Positions 54,672 to 63,500 of a stretch of 64,000 nucleotides of DNA are shown in pieces. The stretch comes from Dyadobacter sediminis (GTDB taxonomy: Bacteria; Bacteroidota; Bacteroidia; Cytophagales; Spirosomataceae). The notes beneath the pieces are model-generated. The model saw only the letters and a program-made list of their open reading frames with translations, ran no database searches and had not been told where the DNA came from. The position numbers were made by a program, and so were the translations under genes. The DNA lies in assembly GCF_005860765.1 (NCBI RefSeq), contig NZ_VCEI01000025.1, forward strand, positions 1,054,001 through 1,118,000. The letters are read 5' to 3'. Numbering within the stretch: position 1 is the first letter of the stretch; each line of letters begins with the position of its first letter.

Positions 54672-56159
54672 ATGCGCTCAACGTTACTGTTCCTTGTTTA
54701 TATCATTCTTGTTGCTTTCGGATTGCATCAGCATGAAATGTGGCGGGACGAAATCCAGGCATGGAACCTTGTGCATGACAGTGCGTCCATTCCCGACCTT
54801 TTCCGTACTATCCGGTATGAAGGCCATCCGGTTTTGTGGTTTCTGGTGCTGTGGCCGTTTTCAAAGTTCGGCCACGATCCGCATACCATTCAGGTTGTTC
54901 ATTTCTGCATGGCCGCGTTTGTGGCCTTTCTGGTCATTTACAAGAGTCCGCTGCGGTTTTATCAGCAGATTGCAGTGCTTTTCAGTTATTTTCTATTCTT
55001 TGAATACGGGCTGATCAGCAGAAATTACCTGATCGGCATTGCGCTTTTACTTGGCATTGCCGTTTTATGGAAAAATGACCGGAAAAACAGTTGGTCAATC
55101 GGTATCCTCCTTTTTCTGCTTTTTCAGAGCAATGCATTTATGGCGCTGATTGCGGCTGCGGTTTTGCTGATGCTCATGCTGGAACTGTTTCATAATCAAG
55201 TACTTTTTAAGCCGCAAAACCTGTTGCCAGTCGTTTTTGCAATGGCCGGAGGAGTGCTTTTTCTGATAACGATTGTTCCGCCGCCGGATAACTCTTATGC
55301 GCCCATCTGGAACCTTCATTTCTGGCCCGGGCTCGCCGTTACGACAATCGGGAAAATAACGGCCGGATTGTTGCCGGTCCCGGAATTCAAAACCGCTTTC
55401 TGGGGAACCAGACTGATTGAAAACAGCATTGTAAACGCCCTGATTGCCGTTCCGGTTGGGACTGCGCTGCTTTGGTCGCTGCGAAAAAACACGCCTGTTT
55501 TTGTTTTTACCTTGGCATCGTTCGGACTGATGCTGCTGTTCCTTTACCTGAAACCCGTCGGGACTTACCGGCATTACGGACATTTTTCAATGGCTTTGCT
55601 GTTTGCATACTGGATTAATGCGTACCGGTCGGAACAGCCGCGGATGACCAGTTTTATTTTTAATTCTGTTTTTCTCGTTCAGCTTCCGGTCGGCCTTTTT
55701 GCCGCTTTTACGGACTGGAAAAATCCCTTTTCCAATGCAGTCCATGCAGCAGATTATATTGAAAAGAACATGCCCGAAAATGTCCGGATTGCGGGCGCAT
55801 TTAATTATTTGTCCACGCCGGTAGCCGGCTATCTGCAGAAGGAAATTTTTTTTCTGAACGACGGAAGATATTCGGATTATGTAATATGGAGAGAAAAATA
55901 CTGGAATTACAAGGCAACCCATCTCAGCCAGGCCGAGTTGTTCAGCAAGTTTGTTGAAACAGTGGATGTGCGCAAAAGCAATGTGCTGATTATGAGCTAT
56001 ACGCTTGATCCGTATACATTGAACGATGCGGCCAGAGAAGGACAAGTGCAGCTCATGAAGCTGAACGGCCGGAACTACAAAGTTACATGCGTGAAAGTGT
56101 ATGCAGGAGCGATTGTGGAGGATGAGAATTATTATTTGTATACGTTTTCGGAAATCTGA
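54672..56159 (+). CDS. Multi-pass membrane protein, GT-C glycosyltransferase-like
   Basis: The start MRSTLLFLVYIILVAFG (495 residues) is preferred over a longer ORF. About eleven membrane helices are visible, with an early conserved acidic motif HQHEMWRDEIQAWNLVHDS in the first loop, the usual place for the catalytic Asp-Glu of GT-C enzymes such as ArnT/PMT-type dolichol-phosphate-sugar transferases. A C-terminal, about 110-residue soluble domain follows. Such enzymes move lipid-linked sugars onto surface polymers or lipids on the periplasmic side. The sugar and acceptor are unknown. It is divergent from the efflux operon. Confidence 0.7.
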   Translation: MRSTLLFLVYIILVAFGLHQHEMWRDEIQAWNLVHDSASIPDLFRTIRYEGHPVLWFLVLWPFSKFGHDPHTIQVVHFCMAAFVAFLVIYKSPLRFYQQIAVLFSYFLFFEYGLISRNYLIGIALLLGIAVLWKNDRKNSWSIGILLFLLFQSNAFMALIAAAVLLMLMLELFHNQVLFKPQNLLPVVFAMAGGVLFLITIVPPPDNSYAPIWNLHFWPGLAVTTIGKITAGLLPVPEFKTAFWGTRLIENSIVNALIAVPVGTALLWSLRKNTPVFVFTLASFGLMLLFLYLKPVGTYRHYGHFSMALLFAYWINAYRSEQPRMTSFIFNSVFLVQLPVGLFAAFTDWKNPFSNAVHAADYIEKNMPENVRIAGAFNYLSTPVAGYLQKEIFFLNDGRYSDYVIWREKYWNYKATHLSQAELFSKFVETVDVRKSNVLIMSYTLDPYTLNDAAREGQVQLMKLNGRNYKVTCVKVYAGAIVEDENYYLYTFSEI

Positions 56160-56236
56160 ACATTGCGGGACGCGAAAATGTGAGATGTTTTTAGTGATAG
56201 AAATTTTGGTTTGAAATCATAAACAGGACAAAACGG

Positions 56237-57265
56237 ATGGAAATTGGAATTGACAGCTTTGCTTCGGCCATGTTCGGTACAAATGAAAGCAATGCAATCA
56301 GCAGCGTGGATGCAATGAGCCAGCTGCTCGACAGGATTGAGCATGCCGATCAGGTGGGACTGGATGTATACGGAATCGGAGAGCATCATAAAAAGGAGTT
56401 CCTGGATTCGGCCACGGCTGTTATCCTTTCCGCTGCCGCAGCGCGCACCAGAAATATTCGTCTGGCCAGTGCCGTCACCGTACTGAGCGCCGCCGATCCG
56501 GTGCGGGTATTTCAGAGTTTTGCTACGCTGGACCTTATTTCCAGAGGCAGGGCAGAACTGGTTGTGGGAAGAGGTTCTTCGGTGGAGGCTTTTCCATTGT
56601 TCGGTTTCAGCCTGAACGATTACGATCAGCTGTTTACAGAAAAACTGGATTTGCTGCTTAAAATCAGAGATACGGAATTCATAACTTGGTCGGGCAAATT
56701 TCGTCCAGCGTTGAACAATCAGCCGGTATACCCACGGCCTTTTCAGGAAAAACTTCCTGTGTGGCTGGGCGTAGGCGGGACGCCGGAGTCGTTTGCACGC
56801 GCAGGCGCACTCGGATTGCCGCTGATGGTGGCGGTAATAGGAGGGGAAACGTACCGTTTCCGGCCGTTGGTGGATATTTACCGCGAAGCCGGCAGAAGAG
56901 CAGGCTACAAGCCGGAGGAGTTGAAAGTAGGCCTGCATTCACCGGGTTATGTCGGCAAAAGCACCAAGGAAGCCATTGCTGAATACTATCCGGGATATGC
57001 TGAAATCTGGACGAAACTTGGAAGGCAGCGCGGCTGGCCTCCGGTGACACGGCAGCAGTTTGACATGCAGGTTGCGCCCAAAGGCGTTTTGATGGTCGGC
57101 GGTCCGGAGCAGGTTGCCGAAAAGATACTGGCGCACAGCGAATCGCTCGGCGGTATTTCCCGTGTAACTTTTCAGATGGACAACGCCGGACTAACACACG
57201 AACAATTGATGCAGTCCATGGAACTGATCGGAAGCAAAGTAGCGCCGATCTTAAAGAATGCATGA
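56237..57265 (+). CDS. LLM class flavin-dependent oxidoreductase
   Basis: A 342-residue bacterial-luciferase-like TIM barrel. Visible family features are EIGIDSFASAMF, LLDRIEHADQVGLDVYGIGEHHKKEFLDSATAVILSAAAARTRNIRLASAVTVLS, VRVFQSFATLDLISRGRAELVVGRGSS and PVYPRPFQEKLPVWLGVGGTPES. Such enzymes use reduced FMN or F420; the subfamily with GIGEHH is typical of FMN-dependent luciferase-like monooxygenases or reductases. No reductase partner is adjacent. It ends at a clear terminator. Confidence 0.92.
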   Translation: MEIGIDSFASAMFGTNESNAISSVDAMSQLLDRIEHADQVGLDVYGIGEHHKKEFLDSATAVILSAAAARTRNIRLASAVTVLSAADPVRVFQSFATLDLISRGRAELVVGRGSSVEAFPLFGFSLNDYDQLFTEKLDLLLKIRDTEFITWSGKFRPALNNQPVYPRPFQEKLPVWLGVGGTPESFARAGALGLPLMVAVIGGETYRFRPLVDIYREAGRRAGYKPEELKVGLHSPGYVGKSTKEAIAEYYPGYAEIWTKLGRQRGWPPVTRQQFDMQVAPKGVLMVGGPEQVAEKILAHSESLGGISRVTFQMDNAGLTHEQLMQSMELIGSKVAPILKNA

Positions 57266-57323
57266 TCTGGAAAAGGATTTGTTGCAAACGGAGCGAGTTA
57301 CAAGGTATGAAAACATTACAAAT

Positions 57324-57353
57324 GCCGTCCGGTGCTGAATCCGGACGGCTTTT
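57324..57353 (+). terminator. Rho-independent terminator of the LLM oxidoreductase gene
   Basis: A perfect nine-base stem GCCGTCCGG (57324-57332) / CCGGACGGC (57341-57349) is followed by TTTTG. Confidence 0.8.
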
Positions 57354-57411
57354 GTAAGTCGGGCTTTCTCTGACAAACTGGCATGACCAGTAAAATCACA
57401 TATGCCGGAAT

Positions 57412-57861
57412 TCACTCCGCAGGCTGAACTTCACGCCCCAGCCAGAATCTGCAGATGGATTGCATGGTGCTTTTTACTTTGTCGAATTCCATTGATTTTA
57501 TGATGTATGCGTCCGCACCTTCCTGATAGCATTTGATGATTCGGTCCTCGCGTATGTCACTGCTCATTACCACGACGGGAATAGCCCTTAACTGTTCATG
57601 AGATTCCAGCGCAGGTTTTTTGATCAGTTTAAGAAGTTGTAATCCGCTCATCCCCGGCATGTTCAGGTCCAGAATGATTAACTTTGGAAATTTATCATGT
57701 TGTCCCTGCATGGATAATGTACCCAAATGCCGGTGCAAAATTTTCCCGTCTTCAAAAAACTTCACTGAATAAGATTCCGGTAACTGTTTAATTATTTGAT
57801 AAAGCAGAAAATGCTGGTCCGGGCAATCATCTACAATATAAATTTCTGCATTCATAGCCAT
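57412..57861 (-). CDS. Orphan single-domain response regulator
   Basis: A 149-residue receiver without output domain. Acid pocket D11-D12, phosphoacceptor Asp65 (LIILDLNMPGMSGLQLL), switch residues in VVVMSSDI and the Lys in YIIKSMEF. A start at MNAEIYIV is also possible. It has no kinase neighbour within several kilobases, so it may serve the orphan PAS or GAF kinases seen elsewhere in the window. The inserted STMQGQHDKFP region before the phosphoacceptor is longer than in CheY. Confidence 0.93.
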   Translation of the reverse strand: MAMNAEIYIVDDCPDQHFLLYQIIKQLPESYSVKFFEDGKILHRHLGTLSMQGQHDKFPKLIILDLNMPGMSGLQLLKLIKKPALESHEQLRAIPVVVMSSDIREDRIIKCYQEGADAYIIKSMEFDKVKSTMQSICRFWLGREVQPAE

Positions 57862-58364
57862 TGTAATTTACTAAGCATCGCTTTTATCAAATAACATACC
57901 ATTAATATACCATGAACGCATAAATCCCGAAGTTTAAGGAAATCAAATGACGATTGTTGGTAATGATAACCGGGTTAAGTTACCTAATATACTCATTTTC
58001 ACGCATGAAATATTTTACAAACTGTATCCGGCATAACAAGAAATTTCTATGGTCAAGTGCACAGGCATGGCACTATCGACAGCGGATCTACACAAGGTAT
58101 ACGATGCCATGTACAAGGAGTTTCGATTGATTGATTCAAGCAGCGTCGCTGCATCCGGTGCATTCAGTCCTGCGAAAACGGAATGCCTGAAACTTGCCTG
58201 TCTGCATTTTAGCAGAAAAATCCGGAAATTTAGATTCCTGTAAAAATTGCTAACGGCTCATGGGCTGACAGCTGAAAGTCAATTAGAGCCTGTACGCATC
58301 ATTTTGTTTGCCCGTTTGTTTGTTGCTTATTTTTGCATAAATCATTTAAACTGCATTTTTTAAA
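57862..58364. promoter_or_regulatory. Intergenic region with candidate chrB-araC promoter
   Basis: TATTTTTG at 58328-58335 matches the -7 consensus, with TTTG words at 58303 and 58307 in -33 range, giving a leader of about 23 bases before 58365. A 64-codon ORF at 58049-58243 has no recognisable features. Confidence 0.5.
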
Positions 58365-59210
58365 ATGAACTGGATTACCCGTGAAAGACCAAAAATCGAC
58401 AGAATCGCCTGCCCGTGGTTAATCAAACGGTTTATTGATCCGGATGCCAGTTTTTACTTTGTGCCTTTTGATGAGGTGCTTGCAAAAGCTTCGGAACTGA
58501 ATGCCATTCCTTTTGACATTCCGGATACCGAGTTCACCCATTATGAAGACCGCTGCACGTTTGATTACTTTCTGGAAAAGTACAAGCTTGAAGATCAGGC
58601 TTTAAAGGATATGGCCCCGATTGTTCGTGGTGCTGATACGGATGATCATTCCCTTACGGGCCAGTCGTCCGGTTTGTGGGCCATTTCTGCGGGCCTGGCT
58701 TTCAATTTTTCAAATGATCATGAACTGCTTGAAAAAGGAATGCTTGTTTATGATGCGCTTTACAGCTGGGCCAAATATCTGCAGAAGGAAAAGCATACGC
58801 AAAGTCCTGCCGAAAAGATGTTGCTGACTGTTTTTCATACTTACCTTGAAAAAAAGAAACCGGAAAACCTGAAAACACCGAAATGGGCAAAAGAGCTGAA
58901 AGAAATCATTCAGGACCAGATGGATACCAATCTGAGTTTAAGCCTGAAGGAAATTGCCGAAGGTCTTCAGATTCATCCGACTTACGTATCTAGGGAGTTT
59001 TCCAAGTATTTCAGCAACCTTTCTTTCGGTGAATACATCCGCAAATTAAGGATTGAGAAAGCCATTGAATTACTGGATCATACCGGGCATACTTTGTCCG
59101 AAATCGCCTACCTCACCGGATTTTCGGATCAAAGTCATTTTACAAGGATTTTTAAAGCACATACCGGGCAGAATCCATCGGATTACAGGAAAAATCTACT
59201 TAAAAGGTAA
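58365..59210 (+). CDS. ChrB-domain protein fused to an AraC-type DNA-binding domain
   Basis: A 281-residue fusion. Residues 1-150 match the chromate-resistance ChrB C-terminal domain: RERPKIDRIACPWLIKRFIDPDASFYFVPFDEV, AIPFDIPDTEFTHYEDRCTFDYFLEKYKL and MAPIVRGADTDDHSLTGQSSGLWAISAGLA. From about 180 a complete AraC/XylS DNA-binding domain with two helix-turn-helix units follows: LKEIAEGLQIHPTYVSREFSKYFSNLSFGEYIRKLRIEKAIELL and SEIAYLTGFSDQSHFTRIFKAHTGQNPSDYR. ChrB in proteobacteria regulates chromate efflux; here no chrA-type transporter is adjacent, so the effector and target are uncertain. It may be a repressor or activator responding to an oxyanion or redox stress. Confidence 0.88.
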   Translation: MNWITRERPKIDRIACPWLIKRFIDPDASFYFVPFDEVLAKASELNAIPFDIPDTEFTHYEDRCTFDYFLEKYKLEDQALKDMAPIVRGADTDDHSLTGQSSGLWAISAGLAFNFSNDHELLEKGMLVYDALYSWAKYLQKEKHTQSPAEKMLLTVFHTYLEKKKPENLKTPKWAKELKEIIQDQMDTNLSLSLKEIAEGLQIHPTYVSREFSKYFSNLSFGEYIRKLRIEKAIELLDHTGHTLSEIAYLTGFSDQSHFTRIFKAHTGQNPSDYRKNLLKR

Positions 59211-59381
59211 ATTGTATACAAATGGTCATTTCCGTTCTATTTTAAATAGCAGCTGCTGCCTAATATTGCAGGAAAGTCCGTGCTGTACTGTTTATCGAGC
59301 CAGTCTGTAAAGCGGATCTGCGCATACACTCTCTGGAAAACCTGTTTGCACGGACTATTCAATTATCCACATTAACCATAA

Positions 59382-60125
59382 ATGAAAACAGAAATGAAAA
59401 AATATGTACTTCTGTTCAGTATGCTTTTTGCTTTTCCTGCAATAGGCCAGAAACAGGTGAATGTGCAAAGTCAGGCGTGGCTGGGCTATTTTAACCAGAC
59501 CCGGTTGACAAACAAATGGGGTATCTGGCTGGATCTGCATGCCAGAAGAACCGACTTTCTGGATCGCTGGTCTACGCAGATCGTTCGTCCGGGCATCACG
59601 TATTATGCGAATGATCATTTGCGCTTTACCGCCGGTTATGCTTTTGCAAGAAGTTTTCCTGCCGCCGGGCTGCATACCGTTCGCCCGGAAAACCGTTTGT
59701 GGCAGCAAATCCTCTGGACAAGCCGCCAGCGCAGACTGCAGACGCAGCAATGGGTGCGTCTGGAAGAACGGTTTAACAGAAAAATTGCAAATGACCAGTT
59801 GCTGGACGGGAATAATTTCAACTTCCGCTTTCGTTATCTCCTGAATCTGATGGTGCCTTTAAACCGGGATTTTATAGAACCGAATACCTTGTTTTTTGCC
59901 TTTAACGACGAAGTCCATATCAATGCAGGCAAGCAGATTACGTATAATCTGTTTGATCAGAACCGGTTTTTTGTCGGACTTGGCTATCAGTTTACCAAAG
60001 GGTTGAACATGCAGGTGGGTTACATGAACCAGTTCCAGCAACTGCCGTCGGGCAATCATTTCAACAGCAACAATGTATTGCGGGTGTTTGTATTTCATAA
60101 CCTGGATCTGCGGGCTAAAAAGTAA
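59382..60125 (+). CDS. DUF2490 domain-containing outer-membrane-like protein
   Basis: A 247-residue exported protein. The signal peptide ends near AIGQ; a second Met at 59394 is also possible. The mature part is all beta with alternating strands: WLGYFNQTRLTNKWGIWLDLHARRTDFL, ITYYANDHLRFTAGYAFAR, WVRLEERFNRK, NFRFRYLLNLMVPL and a final NVLRVFVFHNLDLRAK with a terminal aromatic strand, typical of an outer-membrane barrel. DUF2490 proteins are of unknown function. It sits between the ChrB-AraC gene and the M4 metalloprotease. Confidence 0.85.
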   Translation: MKTEMKKYVLLFSMLFAFPAIGQKQVNVQSQAWLGYFNQTRLTNKWGIWLDLHARRTDFLDRWSTQIVRPGITYYANDHLRFTAGYAFARSFPAAGLHTVRPENRLWQQILWTSRQRRLQTQQWVRLEERFNRKIANDQLLDGNNFNFRFRYLLNLMVPLNRDFIEPNTLFFAFNDEVHINAGKQITYNLFDQNRFFVGLGYQFTKGLNMQVGYMNQFQQLPSGNHFNSNNVLRVFVFHNLDLRAKK

Positions 60126-60503
60126 TGCGGTTTGCACAAGTGCCATTTGTAAAATGTGGCGTTTTTTTGAATGTACGTATATAGGCAAGAGTAATTAATT
60201 TTTGATTGTACAGACACATTCTGTTTGCCATTGCAGCGATCGTTCAGGATGACTTTCATCAAGTAAGATGAGCGCGGAGCGGAAAAAATGAAGAGACGGA
60301 TATTCAGCAATAAACCGGATCATGCGGTTAAAACGAAGTAATGTTATTTCCTCTCATTACTTAGTTTACGGTTTGGGAAGGCGTGTGAATGATAGCATCT
60401 TTATAAGGATTAACTGATTCGATGTAAGTGGAATGGTTGATTTCTGCTTGAACATAACCGGTCAGTTTTCACTGTATATCCTTACACTTCAAAACCGTCC
60501 GTT
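60126..60503. other. Intergenic region upstream of the M4 protease
   Basis: No gene is seen in these 378 bases, and no consensus promoter can be fixed. The region is AT-rich on its right side. TAGGCAAGAG near 60182 is not a tRNA or riboswitch element that I recognise. Confidence 0.4.
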
Positions 60504-63500
60504 ATGAAATCCAGCCTATTTACTTTCTATTTTCTGCTGATTGCTGCAACCGCCATGTGCCAGCCGATGCAAAGTGATAATCTCAAAATGTTCGCTGCCC
60601 GTTCCGGAGCAACGGCCACGCTGGATCCGGCCACCAATTCTCCGGGCATGCTTCGGTTTCCGGCGGGAAGAGGTTTCAGGCTGGGCGGCGCCACTGCAGA
60701 GGAAATGGCGTTTACGTTCCTAAAACAGAATCCCGGCGTATTTGCAATCCGGCAGGACAAGGATGCTTACCTGCTGAAAAAGGACGAAACGGATGGTTAC
60801 GGATTGAAGCATGTTACTTTACAGCAGTATTTTCAGGGAATTCCGGTATTTGACGGTTCTCTGAAGTTTCATTTCAACGACAATGCCGAACTCGCTTCGG
60901 TTAACGGCAATTTTATCAGAATAGACAAACTGAACACCATACCACGGATTTCGCAGGAAGATGCGTCAAAGGAAGCGATCCGGATTGTGACCGGGCAGAA
61001 GAGAATCAGACCGGAAAAACCGCTGGAAGTATTTAAATCGACCTTGATGATTTTCCAGAAAGGGCTGTTGCAAGGCAAGCCCGGGCGTAAACATCTGGTT
61101 TATGAAGTAGAAGTCCGGAACCATGCAGACATCCGGGAGTTTGTATACATCGATGCGCATTCCAAAGCCAGCGTGGAGCAGTATACCGGCATTCATCGCC
61201 TGCACCGCGCGGTATATGACGGTTCTGTTTATGAATCCAATCTGATATGGCAAGAAGGCGACAAATTTCCCGGTAAGCTGAATGAGCACCAGCAATATCA
61301 GGTGGAAATTACGAAGCAAATGTATAACATGATGAAAAATGCATTTGATTATACCTCGTATGACAACAAGGATGGCGCAATGAACATCGTCAGCACGGAA
61401 GAAATAGAAGGTTATCAGGCATACTGGAATGGCGAATCCGTCATTCTTTACCCGTTCAGTGCATCGGATGACATCGTTGGGCACGAATGGGCACATGGCT
61501 ATATAGAAAGTACCAGCGGGCTTGTTGCTTCCGGCCAATCCGGAAATATCAATGAGTCTTTTTCGGATATCTGGGGCGAAACGCTGGATCAGATCAATAA
61601 TTACATGGATGAAAAAGAGGACAATGCCATACGGACGGGATGTAAAAGCTCCACGCGCTGGATGGTGGGTGAACGTACTACCATGTTTCATTACCTGCAT
61701 GATATGTGGGACCCGAACTGTACCGGTTATCCCGGCAAGATCTCGGATCAGGAATATTTATGCTTTACCGCAACGGAATTTCTGGATTATGTGAACTCGG
61801 GCATTGTTAACCATGCCTATGCCTTGCTTGTGGACGGCGGATATTACAACGGGCAGGCCATTAAAGGAATCGGGCTGACCAAAGCCGCGCATATATTCTG
61901 GCAGACACAGGCTAATTACCTTACCCAGACCACCACCTTTGCAGAACTGGCGGATGACCTGGAAGCGGCTGCCAATGATCTGGTTGGCAAAAACCTGAAA
62001 AAGCTCTCCACCGCAAATTCGGTTTCCGGGCTTTCCGGGCAAATCATTCAGCCTTCGGATATTGCGGAATTGCTTAAAGTGATTGCGGCGGTTGAATTGA
62101 GAGGCCCGATTAACTGTCAATATCCCTATCCGCTGTTTTCGCCCGTATCCGCTATGTGCGTCGGCGGCTCGGCGGAATATGCGTTGTTTTACGAAGATTT
62201 TGAATCCGGAATGGATGGCTGGATTTCAGCCAGCAATTCCGAAAGCAAAAACTGGATTCCGAATAACTGGATCAACGAAAGCAAACCTCCTCTGGACAGA
62301 ACCGGCCATGTTGCCTACGGTACTTCCCTGACAGATGAGTGCGGGGCATATGGTACCATTATGCTGACAAGCCCGGTCATTGACATTCCGGCACAAAAGC
62401 AAGGGCCGTACTATATGGCATTTGATCATTATTTTAAAGTTTCGCGTTATGATGACGGCTGTAATCTCAGGTACCGTATCAATGGTGGAGCCTGGCTTTT
62501 GATTCCGGCATCCGCTTTGACCGACAACCCGTATAATGTTCCTGAAAGCGAGACATACTTCTCGAATGAACATCCGTTGTACGGTGAGCCGGCGTTCATC
62601 GGGAATAATATAGGAGATCAAAATAATACCTGGGGACAAAGCCGTATCAATCTTACAGCTCTCGGACTGGATGCAGGCGACAATATCCAGATTCAATGGG
62701 TATTGGGTACAAATGGTTGTGGCTGGACCAATGCATGGTATATTGATGATGTAAGAATTTATTCATGTGCCGTTCCGGCGGTGCAGTTTGCAACCGCATC
62801 GCTTACAGTCCGGGAGCATGAAGCGGCAGCAGGAAACGCTTCCAGTACATTTCCATGCCTTGACTATGTTGAAAAGAAGATAACTTTGAAAATCAACGAA
62901 GCACCCACTGCGCCGGTCACGGTAAAACTGATTCCGGTATCGGGAAATGCCACGATCGGGAGCAATGCGGATTTCACAACCGGTCCGCTGGACTTTACTC
63001 TTCAGCCGGGCAAACTTTCGCATGATGTATCGTTAAGGGTTTACAATGATCCGAATGCGGAAGAGGATGAAACATTCAAGTTCAGGTTTACGGCAACGGG
63101 CGGAGGTGCGCTGTATGAAAATTACAATCAGGAGTTAACCCTGACAATCCTGGACGATGACTTTGCACCGGATGAAACACCCGGGGAACTGCCCTCCGCC
63201 GACTTTAACAATGAAGAAATTCCGCTTGGCTGGAAAATTATTGACGGGCCGAGAATTCCGTTTACATGGTATGTGTCCAAAGGCAGCCCGCTGGATTCGG
63301 CTGGCATTCCGCATCTGTTTATTTATGGCATGTTTGAGGACATAGGCGGTATCATTCTGCCGGAAGAGCAGCCTGTAAAAACTTCCTTTGAGTCTGCAAC
63401 CTTTGATGCTGTCGGATACAAGGATCTGCTGGTTACTTTTCTTCAGGAGTACCGGCATTCAAGCAGTTCCAAGGCAAAGATGGATGTATGGGACGGAGAA

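Noticed and set aside
58049..58243. A 64-codon ORF before the ChrB-AraC gene
   Set aside because: No promoter, no terminator, no recognisable features; too short to support without homology data.
60504..60620. Suspected frameshift near the start of the M4 protease
   Set aside because: Codon-by-codon reading shows one continuous frame from ATG through the signal peptide and propeptide; the suspicion came from a miscount.
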